Shown here: in pieces, positions 38,136 to 45,595 of the stretch
Layout of the letters: every line of letters begins with the position of its first letter
Position numbering within the stretch: the stretch's first letter is position 1
Origin: Spongiactinospora sp. TRM90649
GTDB lineage: Bacteria > Actinomycetota > Actinomycetes > Streptosporangiales > Streptosporangiaceae
Length of the DNA stretch: 45,595 nucleotides
NCBI RefSeq assembly: GCF_029382225.1
Contig: NZ_JARLTC010000052.1
Coordinates: forward strand, 1 to 45,595
Direction: 5' to 3'
Notes under the pieces: model-generated
What the model saw: only the letters and a program-made list of their open reading frames with translations
Database searches by the model: none
What the model was told of the DNA's origin: nothing
Translations under genes and position numbers: made by a program

Positions 38136-39140
38136 ATGCCTTCCCAATCAGAGTCCGAGACGTCGGCGGCGACCTCCGGGATCGACACGATCGCCACGGT
38201 GGCCACCGGCTACATGGCGGCCAAACAGCTCTTCACGGCGGCCGAGGCCGGTCTGTTCGCCGCGCTCGCCGAAGGACCCGCGACGGCCGCCCAGATCGCC
38301 GCGCGGACCGGCCTGCCCGAGCGGACCACGCGGATCCTCGCCGACACCATGACCTCACTCGACCTGCTCACCCGCGCCGACGGCCGCTACGAGAACGCCG
38401 CCGCCACCGCCCGTCACCTCGCGGGGGCCGGTGACGACGTGGACCTGAGGCCGTGGCTGGCGTTCCTCGACCGGATCAGCTACTCGCACTGGCTGCGCTT
38501 CGGCGAGACGGCCCGCACCGACGGCCCGATGCCGCTCGACCTGGGCGGCGACCGGATGGGCGCGTTCATGTCCGGCGTCATGACCTACAACGCGCTGCAC
38601 GCCAAGGTGCTCGCCCAGACCTACGACTTCACCCGGCACTCCAAGGTGCTCGACTTCGGCGGCCTCTCCGCATCGTTCCTGATCGAGGCGCTGCGCTCCG
38701 CCCCCGGGCTGACCGGCGTCTTCTTCTCCGGCGGCGACCTCGCCGAGTTCGCCCGCAAGGCGCTGGCCGAGGCCGGCGGCCAGGCGGAGGTGGTGGCCGG
38801 CGACGTGCTCGACGGCCCGGTCCCCGACGGCTTCGACCTGGTGCTGCTGGAGCACGTCGCGCACCGGTACTCCCCCGAGGAGAACCGGCGCATCCTGGAG
38901 CGCGCCAGGACGGCGGCCACCCCGGACGCCACGCTGCTGCTGCTCGACTACTTCCTGGACGACGAGCCCAGGCAGCGGGCGCTGGACGCCCTGCACGCGG
39001 GCGAGTACCTGGTGATCGACGGCACGGTGGTCTATCCGCGTGAGGAGGTCACCGGCTGGCTGCGCGACGCCGGCTGGGAGCCGGTCGAGACGCTGACGCT
39101 CGCTGGTTCGCCGCGAGTGATTGTGGCGAGGGCACGATGA
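38136..39140 (+). CDS. O-methyltransferase-like protein with an altered SAM loop
   Basis: 334 residues. An N-terminal dimerisation/winged-helix domain (about 20-95: YMAAKQLFTAAEAGLFAAL, ERTTRILADTM) leads to a Rossmann-like domain resembling plant/DmpM-type small-molecule O-methyltransferases. The glycine-rich SAM loop, normally D-x-GGGxG, reads LDFGGLSASF, lacking two Gly. The GD region (VVAGDVL) and a His at the catalytic position (VAHRYSPEE) remain. It may still methylate, or be a methyltransferase fold with another activity, as is known in some polyketide tailoring enzymes. It overlaps the SDR start as ATGA and is therefore coupled to it. Confidence 0.82.
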   Translation: MPSQSESETSAATSGIDTIATVATGYMAAKQLFTAAEAGLFAALAEGPATAAQIAARTGLPERTTRILADTMTSLDLLTRADGRYENAAATARHLAGAGDDVDLRPWLAFLDRISYSHWLRFGETARTDGPMPLDLGGDRMGAFMSGVMTYNALHAKVLAQTYDFTRHSKVLDFGGLSASFLIEALRSAPGLTGVFFSGGDLAEFARKALAEAGGQAEVVAGDVLDGPVPDGFDLVLLEHVAHRYSPEENRRILERARTAATPDATLLLLDYFLDDEPRQRALDALHAGEYLVIDGTVVYPREEVTGWLRDAGWEPVETLTLAGSPRVIVARAR

Positions 39141-39898
39141 ACGAGGTTGTGAGGGGTTCCATGGACGGCAGGATCACGCTGGTCACCGGCGCGGCGAGCG
39201 GTATCGGCAGAGCGGTCGCGGAGGCGTTCGCCGCGGCGGGCGAGCGGGTCGTGGTGGCCGACATCGCGGCCGAGGCGGCGGAGAAGGCCGCGGCCTCAAT
39301 GGGAGCGGCGCTGGCCGTCCGGATGGACGTCAGCGACCCCGACTCCGTCGCCGCGGCCCTGGACGAGGTCGCCGAACGGCTCGGCCAGGTCGAGGTGCTG
39401 GTCAACAACGCGGGCTTGGTCGGCGGCGGCGGGCCGCTGGTGACGCTGCCGGTGGAGGTCTTCGACCTGGCCGTGTCGGTCAACCTGCGCGGCACCTTCA
39501 ACGTGACCCGCGCGGTGGCGCAGCGGATGATCGAGCACACCGTGCGCGGCTGCGTCGTCAACATCAGCTCCATCGGCGCGCGTCAGCCCACCATCGGGCT
39601 GGGGCACTACGAGGCCACCAAGGCCGGTGTGGACGCGCTCACCCGCACCGCCGCGCTGGAGCTTGCCCCGCACGGCATCCGGGTCAATGGCGTCGCGCCG
39701 GGACCGGTCCACACGCCGATGACGGCCGGACTGATGGACGACCCGGCGGCGCGGCAGATGTGGGAGTCCCGCATCCCGCTGGGCAAGATCGCCGTCACCG
39801 GCGACATCACCCCGCTGGTGCAGTTCCTCGCCTCCCCCGCCGCCTCGCACATCACCGGTGCCGTCGTCCAGGTGGACGGCGGGCAGCTCCTCACCTGA
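39137..39898 (+). CDS. Short-chain dehydrogenase/reductase
   Basis: 253 residues of the classical SDR type: cofactor loop TGAASGIG, VNNAG, catalytic Ser in NISSIGA and YEATK (Tyr-x-x-x-Lys), with GVAPGPVHTPM and a C-terminal GAVVQVDGGQ. It oxidises an alcohol or reduces a carbonyl using NAD(P), on an unknown substrate. It starts inside the stop of the methyltransferase-like gene (ATGA), so the two probably act in sequence. An inner ATG at 39161 also fits the fold start. Confidence 0.93.
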   Translation: MNEVVRGSMDGRITLVTGAASGIGRAVAEAFAAAGERVVVADIAAEAAEKAAASMGAALAVRMDVSDPDSVAAALDEVAERLGQVEVLVNNAGLVGGGGPLVTLPVEVFDLAVSVNLRGTFNVTRAVAQRMIEHTVRGCVVNISSIGARQPTIGLGHYEATKAGVDALTRTAALELAPHGIRVNGVAPGPVHTPMTAGLMDDPAARQMWESRIPLGKIAVTGDITPLVQFLASPAASHITGAVVQVDGGQLLT

Positions 39899-39910
39899 GC
39901 CCGAACACCT

Positions 39911-39944
39911 CGAAGGGGCGGGGCCGGTCGGCCCCGCCCCTTCG
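39911..39944. terminator. Bidirectional terminator, SDR / GntR
   Basis: A perfect 15-bp stem (CGAAGGGGCGGGGCC and its complement) with a 4-base loop, 12 bases after the SDR stop and 61 before the end of the convergent GntR gene. Confidence 0.85.
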
Positions 39945-40005
39945 GCGTGGATCGTGCGGTGTCCCCGGGAACGGTCCCGCGGCTCACCTCATGCGGCGGC
40001 CCGGC

Positions 40006-40722
40006 TCAGTGCGGGCTGCCGACGTGGGCGCTGTGCAGCGCGCTGGCCGTCGCGATCTTGTGGTTGCGGGCCGCCTCCTCGATGTCGGCGGCGGCGGCAC
40101 GTCCCTCGATGAGGTCGAGCAGCCGCTCGTGCTCCTCGACCGAACGGCGGGCGCGCCCCGGCACGTACGTGAAGGTGGACCTGCGCATGTGGTCGAGCCG
40201 CGCCCACTCCGACTCCAGCAGCGCGTTGAGGTGGGCGTCGGGGCAGTGCCGGTACAGCGAGAAGTGGAACTCCCGGTTCAGCGCCGTGAACGAGGAGGGG
40301 TCGAACTCCTCAAGCGCCTCGAACATCCTCGCGTTGATCTCCCTGGACTCCCGGACCTGGGTGAGGCCCATCCGGGGCGCGGAGATCGCCGTGGCGTAGC
40401 CCTCCAGGCGGGCGAGCACGTTCAGGGTGTGCTCGACCTGGACGGAGTCGAACGCGGCGACCCGCGCGCCGATGTTGCGGATCACCTCGACCAGGCCGTC
40501 GGACTGGAGCCGCCGCACCGCCTCGCGCAGCGGGATCGTGCTCACGCCGGTCTCTCTGGCGAGTTGGTCGATGACCAGGCGGTAGCCGGGGCCGTAGGTG
40601 CCGTCGAGAATGCGCGAGCGCAGCAGGCTGTAGCTGATCTCGGCTTTCGACCCCTTCGGCCTGGTCTGCTTCCTGGCCGGGGCCGACCTCTTGGTGGTGC
40701 TCACCGGCTCCCCCTCGCTCAT
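40006..40722 (-). CDS. GntR-family transcriptional regulator, FCD type
   Basis: 238 residues. A winged helix at about 25-95 (YSLLRSRILDGTYGPGYRLV, then LARETGVSTIPLREAVRRLQ) is followed by an all-helical FCD ligand domain (about 105-225) with the expected His and Asn residues (LNREFHFSLYRH, EEHERLLDLIE). These regulators usually repress catabolic operons until a carboxylate intermediate binds. It is the last gene of the operon hpaE-hpaD-hydrolase-gntR and overlaps the hydrolase stop (ATGA), so it is likely autoregulated with that operon and may act at the divergent promoters in this island. Confidence 0.92.
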   Translation of the reverse strand: MSEGEPVSTTKRSAPARKQTRPKGSKAEISYSLLRSRILDGTYGPGYRLVIDQLARETGVSTIPLREAVRRLQSDGLVEVIRNIGARVAAFDSVQVEHTLNVLARLEGYATAISAPRMGLTQVRESREINARMFEALEEFDPSSFTALNREFHFSLYRHCPDAHLNALLESEWARLDHMRRSTFTYVPGRARRSVEEHERLLDLIEGRAAAADIEEAARNHKIATASALHSAHVGSPH

Positions 40723-41459
40723 CTCTGGAGCACCTTCACGACGTTGTCGCGAAAGTCCGGACCCGTCAGGGCCTCGATGTGCCCCCCGGGAACGACGAGG
40801 TGTTCGGTGCTCGCCGTAAGTTCGACGATACGCTCGATTCCCTGGCTCATCATGTCGTCGCGCCCGGCGATCAGCACAGGTGGCGTGCGCCCGCCCCAGG
40901 TGGCCGGGTCGAAGGGGGTCTCGCGCAGCCCCTCGACGACCACCGCCAGGCCCGGCGCCCGCTCACCCTGGGAGGCGATCATGCCCGCCATCATCGCGGT
41001 GAAGGGGTCGGCGGGCTCGCCGCCGCCCGACACCGCCCGGTGCAGCGCCTCGACGTCGACGGCCGTGAACGGCTCGGCCGGGCTCAGCCCGCCGAGCACC
41101 ACCCGCCCCACCCGTCCGGGGGCCTGCCGGACGACCTCCCAGGCGATCCTCGCGCCCAGCGAGTAGCCGACGATGTCGAACTCCTCGGCCCCCGCGGCGT
41201 CGAGCACCGCGAGCACGTCGGCCGCCTGGGCGTCCGCGTGGGCCTCCGCGGCCGACGCGGGCGCCGGGCTGGACCCGTGCCCGCGCAGGTCGGGCACGAG
41301 GACCAGGTGCCCGGCCTCGGTCAGGGCGCGGGCGGTGCCCGGCGTGACCCAGTCGTTGTCGCCGTTCGAACAGAAACCATGCAGCAGGATCGCCGTGCGC
41401 CCGCCGCCGGGCGGTGCGGGCTCGAACCGCCTGTACGACAACCCCGAACGCTCAGCCAT
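40719..41459 (-). CDS. Alpha/beta hydrolase
   Basis: 246 residues: oxyanion HGFCSNG, DLRGHGSS, nucleophile elbow GYSLGA near residue 98, an acid in IAGRDDMM and the catalytic His in GGHIEAL. The general type covers esterases, lactonases and C-C hydrolases of ring-cleavage products. Its place between the dioxygenase (32-bp gap) and the regulator (overlap) suggests an ester or lactone step in the same pathway. The specific reaction is not known. The ATG has GGGAG 5 bases upstream. Confidence 0.9.
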   Translation of the reverse strand: MAERSGLSYRRFEPAPPGGGRTAILLHGFCSNGDNDWVTPGTARALTEAGHLVLVPDLRGHGSSPAPASAAEAHADAQAADVLAVLDAAGAEEFDIVGYSLGARIAWEVVRQAPGRVGRVVLGGLSPAEPFTAVDVEALHRAVSGGGEPADPFTAMMAGMIASQGERAPGLAVVVEGLRETPFDPATWGGRTPPVLIAGRDDMMSQGIERIVELTASTEHLVVPGGHIEALTGPDFRDNVVKVLQR

Positions 41460-41491
41460 CCAAACTCCCGTGCAATTTCACATATGATTTC

Positions 41492-42361
41492 TTATCGAGT
41501 TGCCATCGTATCCTGCCCCGGCACGGGGAAGTCGACAACCACCTGTCCGGTCCCCGTGGAACCGAAGTAAGGACAGAGCTGCTCGCCGCTGCCCCTGTAG
41601 TCGCGCCACCCGAGCAGGCCGAAGAGCATCGCGGTGTCGGCCATCGCGCCCTCGCCCGAGCAGCGCCTGTTGTAGTCCGGCAGCATGTCGAGGAACTCGT
41701 CCGCGCGGCCGGTGGTCCACATGTCGAGGACCGCCATGTCCACCTTGCGGTTGATCTCGCTGCTCACGTCGTTCAGCAGCGACTCGGCGACCTCGTTGGC
41801 CGGGAACGAGTGCGACAGCGAACCGCTGGCCAGGAACGCCACCTTGCTGTCGCTGTGCCGGATCGCCCGCAGCAGGGCCTCGCCGATCCGGCGGTTCTCG
41901 TCGATCGTGGAGTAGATGTTGCAGCCGATCGGCACGACCCGCATGGTGGAGTCCGGGTTCAGGAAGTACATCGGGACCAGCGTGGCGTATTCCAGCCCGA
42001 GGTCGCGGTAGGTGTGGACGAGCGCCTTCTGCCCGCCCGCGACGATCTCCTGACGGCACAGCTCCGCCAGGTCGGGATCGCCCGGATAGTCGTACTGCAG
42101 GTCGTGGATGAAGTGCGGCAGCTCATGACTGGCGTAGGAGCCGCGATGCCGCTGCCTGCCGTTCAGGTGGAAGCCGATGCTGTTCATCCAGTGCGTGTCG
42201 GCGACCAGGAAGGTGTCGGCGCCGCGTTCCCTGGCCCTGCGGCCGATCTCGGTGAGTGCCAGTTCGGCGGGGCGCCGGATGCCGAAGTGCTTGCCGGGCT
42301 GGAGGGACAGCCAGATCGACGGGACATGAGTGATCTTCGCTGCCAGGACGAGCTCTCCCAT
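41492..42361 (-). CDS. hpaD: Homoprotocatechuate 2,3-dioxygenase-like extradiol ring-cleavage enzyme (class III)
   Basis: 289 residues of the LigB fold, closely resembling HpaD/HpcB: LAAKITHVPSIWLS, VADTHW, SYASHELPHFI, GLEYATLVPMYFLNPD, FLASGSLSH, MLPDYNRRCSGEGAMADTAM and GSTGTGQV. These hold the non-haem iron His ligands and the substrate pocket. The known enzyme opens 3,4-dihydroxyphenylacetate to 5-carboxymethyl-2-hydroxymuconic semialdehyde; a variant catechol is possible here. ATG 42361 shares its A with the stop of the aldehyde dehydrogenase gene (TGATG) and has GGAGGGG upstream, so translation is coupled. Confidence 0.9.
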   Translation of the reverse strand: MGELVLAAKITHVPSIWLSLQPGKHFGIRRPAELALTEIGRRARERGADTFLVADTHWMNSIGFHLNGRQRHRGSYASHELPHFIHDLQYDYPGDPDLAELCRQEIVAGGQKALVHTYRDLGLEYATLVPMYFLNPDSTMRVVPIGCNIYSTIDENRRIGEALLRAIRHSDSKVAFLASGSLSHSFPANEVAESLLNDVSSEINRKVDMAVLDMWTTGRADEFLDMLPDYNRRCSGEGAMADTAMLFGLLGWRDYRGSGEQLCPYFGSTGTGQVVVDFPVPGQDTMATR

Positions 42362-43806
42362 CACACCCCTCCAAGGTGTGTCCAGACGCCCTTGATCTCG
42401 GTGTAGGCGTCAATGGCATAGGGTCCCATCTCCCGGCCCCAGCCGCTCGTCTTGTAGCCACCCCAGGTGGTCGCGGCGTCGGGCACGTGCGGCATGTTGA
42501 TGAAGATCGCGCCCGCGCGGATCTCGGCCGCCAGCCGGTGCGCGGTGGCCAGGTCGCCGGTCCAAATCGACGCGGCGAGGCCGTACTCGGTGGCGTTGGC
42601 ACGCGCCACCAGCTCGTCGGGGTCGTCGTAGGCGATGACCGGGATGACCGGCCCGAACACCTCCTCCCTGGCGATCGTCATCTCGTCGCCCACGCCCGCG
42701 AGGACGGTCGGCTCGTAGAAGTAGCCCTCGGCCAGCTCGCCCTCGGCGCGGCGACCGCCGGTGACCAGCTCGGCGCCCTGCGCACGCGCGCCGCGCACGT
42801 GGGTGTCGACGCTGTTCAGGTGCTCCTCGCTGATCAGCGGCCCGAGCCGGGACTCCGGGTCGAGCCCGGAGCCGAGCTTGAGCCCGGACGCGGCGTCGGC
42901 CATCTTGGCGGTGAACTCGTCGGCGCGCTTGCGATCGACGTAGAAGCGCGAGTAGGCGGCGCACACCTGGCCGCTGTTGAACAGGGCGCCCTGCACGTTG
43001 CCGGCCACCGCGGCGTCGATGTCGGCGTCGGCGGCGATCACGCTGGGGGCCTTGCCGCCCAGCTCAAGGGTGAGCCGCTTGAGGTTGCCCGCGCTCGCGT
43101 AGACGAGCGAGCGCCCGACGCGGGTGGAGCCGGTGAAGGAGACCTTGTCCACGTCGTCGTGCACGGCGAGCCCGGCGCCGACGGCGGGGCCGCCGGTCAG
43201 CAGGTTGACCACTCCGGGCGGGAAACCGGCGCGTTCCATGAGCTGCACGAGCCGCACCGTGCTCAGCGGGGTCTGCTCGGCGGGCTTGATGATGACGGTG
43301 TTACCGCAGGCCAGGGCCGGGGCGAGCTTCCAGGCGGCGATCATCAGCGGGAAGTTCCACGGCGTGATGAGCGCGCACACCCCCACGGGCTCGCGGCGGG
43401 TGTAGTGCAGGGTGTCGGGGTACGAGACGGGCAGTACCGATCCTTCGATCTTCGTGCACCATCCGGCGAAGTAGCGGAAGTGCTCTGCCGTCCCGGCGAC
43501 GGTCACCTCTCGGGCGACCGAGATCGGCTGGCCGTTGTCCCTCGTCTCCAGCAGCGCCAGCTCCGACGCGTGCTCCTCGACGAGGTCGGCGACTCTCCAG
43601 AGCAGACGGGCCCTGGCCGCCGGCGACATGCCCGCCCAGGCGGGGTCGCGCAGCGCGGCCCTCGCCGCCGCGACGGCACGGTCCACATCGGCCGTGGACG
43701 CCTCCGCGCACTCCGTGATCACCGATCCGTTGGCGGGGTTAACGGTCTTGAACCGTCCTCCGCCCGTAGCCGGAGCCCATAAGCCTCCGACCAGCAAATC
43801 CGTCAT
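42361..43806 (-). CDS. hpaE: Aldehyde dehydrogenase, likely 5-carboxymethyl-2-hydroxymuconic semialdehyde dehydrogenase
   Basis: 481 residues of the NAD(P)-aldehyde dehydrogenase family: TPWNFPLMIAAWKLAPALA, GFPPGVVNLLTG, FTGSTRVG, the Glu in LELGGKAPS and the catalytic Cys in SGQVCAAYSR, then EEVFGPVIPV. The family alone does not fix the substrate. Its direct coupling to the extradiol dioxygenase and a divergent HpaG-like gene makes it the probable second enzyme of the meta pathway, oxidising the ring-opened semialdehyde. The ATG at 43806 follows GGGAGG; an upstream in-frame ATG at 43878 falls in the leader hairpin region. Confidence 0.87.
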   Translation of the reverse strand: MTDLLVGGLWAPATGGGRFKTVNPANGSVITECAEASTADVDRAVAAARAALRDPAWAGMSPAARARLLWRVADLVEEHASELALLETRDNGQPISVAREVTVAGTAEHFRYFAGWCTKIEGSVLPVSYPDTLHYTRREPVGVCALITPWNFPLMIAAWKLAPALACGNTVIIKPAEQTPLSTVRLVQLMERAGFPPGVVNLLTGGPAVGAGLAVHDDVDKVSFTGSTRVGRSLVYASAGNLKRLTLELGGKAPSVIAADADIDAAVAGNVQGALFNSGQVCAAYSRFYVDRKRADEFTAKMADAASGLKLGSGLDPESRLGPLISEEHLNSVDTHVRGARAQGAELVTGGRRAEGELAEGYFYEPTVLAGVGDEMTIAREEVFGPVIPVIAYDDPDELVARANATEYGLAASIWTGDLATAHRLAAEIRAGAIFINMPHVPDAATTWGGYKTSGWGREMGPYAIDAYTEIKGVWTHLGGV

Positions 43807-44081
43807 CGCCAGCCTCCCTTTCCGACGTTCCCCCGACCGGTCGGCCCGCGCGCGACCGCGGACCATGCCCCCTCCCACGTCGACCAGGAGCGCCTCCCGC
43901 TAACGGGAGGCGCTCCCCCCCACAGCCGAATCGGCGCAGGGCCGGAGGGCAACCCTTCCCCTCCGGGGCCGTGCCGACCCATACCTGAAATCATGTATGA
44001 AGTCAGATATTTTTGTCTATAGCCTGGTTATGCTGCACGAAGTATCATCAACGATGTCCTATATGATCCGAAAGGCATGGG
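43807..44081. promoter_or_regulatory. Divergent control region with a two-hairpin leader and candidate operators
   Basis: 275 bases between hpaE and the hpaG-like fusion. Two GC-rich hairpins lie on the hpaE side: a 13-bp stem GGAGCGCCTCCCG with a CTAA loop (43887-43916), and an 8-bp stem CCGGAGGG/CCCTCCGG (43942-43966). An AT-rich patch (43980-44075) carries TCATGTATGA (43991-44000), a near-palindrome, and CCTATATGATCC. AAAGG at 44071 serves the fusion gene. Promoters are likely in the AT-rich part, leaving the hairpins in the hpaE leader. Confidence 0.5.
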
Positions 44082-45506
44082 ATGGAACATCCGCTGGGCC
44101 TCTCACCAGCCAAAATCATCGCGGTCCACCTGAACTACCGCAGCCGCGCGGCCGAACGGGGACGCCTTCCGGCGGGTCCTTCCAACCCGTCATATTTTCT
44201 CAAGCCCCCGTCGTCCCTGTCGTGGTCCGGCCGTCCCGTGGTCCGGCCCGCCGGGTGTGAGCTGCTGTCCTTCGAGGGCGAGATCGCCGTCATCATCGGC
44301 ACGCGCGCGCACCGAGTGCCCCGGGAGCGGGCATTGGGTCACGTGCTGGGCTACGCCGCGGCCAACGACTTCGGCGTCTACGACTTCAAGCACACCGACT
44401 CAGGCTCCAACCTCCGGGCCAAGGGCCAGGACGGCTTCACGCCGATCGGGCCGTCCATCGTATGGGCCGCCGACGCCGACCCCGAACGCCTGACCCTGCG
44501 CACCTACGTCAACGGCGAGGTGGTCCAGGAGGCGCGCACCGACGAGCTGCTCTTCCCGTTCGACCTGCTGATCGCCGACCTCTCCCGGATGATGACCCTG
44601 GAGCCGGGCGACATCATCCTGGCGGGCACCCCGGCGGGCGCGAGCGTGGTGCAGCCCGGCGACGTGGTCGAGGTCGAGCTGGAGAACGCCGGACAGCTGT
44701 GCAACAAGATCGTCGAGGACGGCTCGCCGCTGCCGGGATACGGCGCGCAGCCCCAGACCGACGAGAAGACCCGCGCCGCCGCCTACGGCAGCACCCCTCC
44801 CCCGCCGGTCCTGCCCGGCGACGTCGCCGCCGCGCTGCGCGAGGTCTCCACGGCCACGCTGTCGTCCCGGCTGCGCGCGCACGGCATCGACAACCACTTC
44901 ATCGAGGGGGTCCGCCCCGCCCGGCCCGACCTGCGCATGGTGGGCGTGGCGCGGACGCTGCGCTACGTGCCGCTGCGCGAGGACGTGTTCGCCAGGATCG
45001 GCGGCGGGATGAACGCCCAGAAGCGGACCATCGAGGAGATCCGGCCGGGCGAGGTCCTGGTGATCGAGGCGCGCGGCGACCACGGCGCGGGCACCCTGGG
45101 CGACATCCTCGCCCTGCGTGCGCTTCGCCGGGGCGCGGTCGGCGTGGTCACCGACGGCGGCCTGCGGGACAGCCCGTCGTTCTCGAACCTGGACATGCCT
45201 TCCTATTACGGGGTGTCGCACGCATCGGTGCTCGGACGGCGTCACGTCCCCCTGGAGTCCCAGGTACCGGTCGCCTGTGGCGGCGTCCTGGTGATGCCGG
45301 GCGACATCCTGGTGGGCGACGCCGAAGGCGTCGTCGTCATCCCGCCGGGGCTGGTGGCCCAGATCGCCGAGGAGGCCACCGCGCAGGAGCGCGAAGAGCG
45401 CTTCATCTACCAGCAGGTGGACGGCGGAGCCCCGATCGACGGTCTCTACCCGCTCGGCCCACGCTGGCGGCGGGAGTACGAGCAGTGGAAAGAAGACGAG
45501 GAGTGA
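44082..45506 (+). CDS. Fusion of an HpaG/HpcE-like FAH-family domain and an RraA-like domain
   Basis: 474 residues. Residues about 1-225 belong to the fumarylacetoacetate hydrolase family: FEGEIAVIIG metal acids, YAAANDFGVYDF and NLRAKGQDGFTPIGP, closest in style to HpaG/HpcE, which decarboxylates and isomerises the homoprotocatechuate ring-cleavage product. Residues about 245-470 are RraA/HMG-aldolase-like, with GDILALRALRRGAVGVVTDGG (first part) then LRD, holding the metal/substrate Asp and Arg, and PGDILVGDAEGVVV. RraA-type enzymes are aldolases and oxaloacetate decarboxylases. HpaG normally carries two FAH domains; here the second is replaced. ATG 44082 follows AAAGG by 6 bases. Confidence 0.88.
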   Translation: MEHPLGLSPAKIIAVHLNYRSRAAERGRLPAGPSNPSYFLKPPSSLSWSGRPVVRPAGCELLSFEGEIAVIIGTRAHRVPRERALGHVLGYAAANDFGVYDFKHTDSGSNLRAKGQDGFTPIGPSIVWAADADPERLTLRTYVNGEVVQEARTDELLFPFDLLIADLSRMMTLEPGDIILAGTPAGASVVQPGDVVEVELENAGQLCNKIVEDGSPLPGYGAQPQTDEKTRAAAYGSTPPPPVLPGDVAAALREVSTATLSSRLRAHGIDNHFIEGVRPARPDLRMVGVARTLRYVPLREDVFARIGGGMNAQKRTIEEIRPGEVLVIEARGDHGAGTLGDILALRALRRGAVGVVTDGGLRDSPSFSNLDMPSYYGVSHASVLGRRHVPLESQVPVACGGVLVMPGDILVGDAEGVVVIPPGLVAQIAEEATAQEREERFIYQQVDGGAPIDGLYPLGPRWRREYEQWKEDEE

Positions 45507-45513
45507 TGCGGGG

Positions 45514-45595
45514 ATGAGGTTCCGTTCGGATCCGGGCACCATACGCGGGTCCATCGCCCCCGTGGTGACCCCGTTCACCGCCGAGGGAGAACTCG
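45514..45595 (+). CDS. Dihydrodipicolinate synthase (DapA)-family lyase/aldolase, 5' end only
   Basis: Only 27 residues are visible: MRFRSDPGTIRGSIAPVVTP followed by FTAEGEL. The GSIAPVVTPF strand is characteristic of the DapA/N-acetylneuraminate-lyase barrel, which forms or breaks C-C bonds through a Lys Schiff base with a 2-oxoacid. It lies 7 bases after the fusion gene and could take the pathway's pyruvate-releasing aldolase role. It runs off the right edge. Confidence 0.7.
   Translation, partial: MRFRSDPGTIRGSIAPVVTPFTAEGEL

Noticed and set aside
41505..41511. A third ATCGTAT copy
   Set aside because: It lies inside the hpaD-like coding sequence near its stop, in a co-directional operon, so it is probably chance.

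Overview
The window is about 45.6 kb of very GC-rich DNA (compact genes, GTG starts, G/C-rich third codon positions). It carries a modular type I PKS, two AfsR-type SARP regulators, a YbaB-like protein and secreted hydrolases. This points to a filamentous actinomycete, plausibly of the Streptosporangiaceae/Streptomyces kind. That placement is inferred from gene content only. No rRNA, tRNA, CRISPR array, transposase or phage gene was seen.

Region 1 (1-11.6 kb) is the edge of a glycosylated polyketide cluster. The first 4.6 kb, on the minus strand, is the 5' end of a modular PKS. It opens with a KSQ-AT-ACP loading module (active-site Cys replaced by Gln176; YASH-type methylmalonyl AT), followed by a normal KS that runs off the left edge. 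A propionyl starter is therefore expected. Divergent from it are deoxysugar genes: NDP-hexose 2,3-dehydratase, a PLP sugar 3-aminotransferase, rmlA and rmlB. Together they point to a 3-amino-2,3,6-trideoxyhexose. Between rmlA and rmlB sit a fatty-acyl-AMP-ligase-like enzyme and a free-standing ACP, which the KSQ start does not explain.

Region 2 (11.8-23.0 kb) is regulatory. It holds a YbaB-like protein, a 13-bp tandem repeat beside an apparently frameshifted small gene, and a hybrid sensor kinase (two receivers plus HPt). Divergent from the kinase are a DcuR/CitB-type response regulator and an orphan glutamate-binding-type lipoprotein. Two large SARP/NB-ARC/TPR regulators follow in tandem.

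Region 3 (23.1-28.8 kb) holds a secreted multidomain subtilase and a secreted type B carboxylesterase, convergent across a strong hairpin terminator, and a beta-phosphoglucomutase-like HAD protein that lacks its usual motif III Lys.

Region 4 (28.8-45.6 kb) looks like one catabolic island built from divergent operons. It comprises a branched-chain-amino-acid-type ABC importer (LivF, LivM-LivG fusion, LivK, LivH) co-transcribed with a zinc alcohol dehydrogenase and an aldo/keto reductase; a YtcJ-like amidohydrolase; a second, paralogous aldo/keto reductase; a methyltransferase-like protein coupled to an SDR; a GntR/FCD regulator; an alpha/beta hydrolase; a homoprotocatechuate-type extradiol dioxygenase (HpaD-like); an aldehyde dehydrogenase (HpaE-like); a fusion of an HpaG/HpcE-like domain to an RraA-like domain; and the start of a DapA-family lyase/aldolase. 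The logic is uptake, side-chain processing, then meta-cleavage of a 3,4-dihydroxyphenylacetate-like ring. The true substrate is unknown. This island is the best candidate in the window for an undescribed system.
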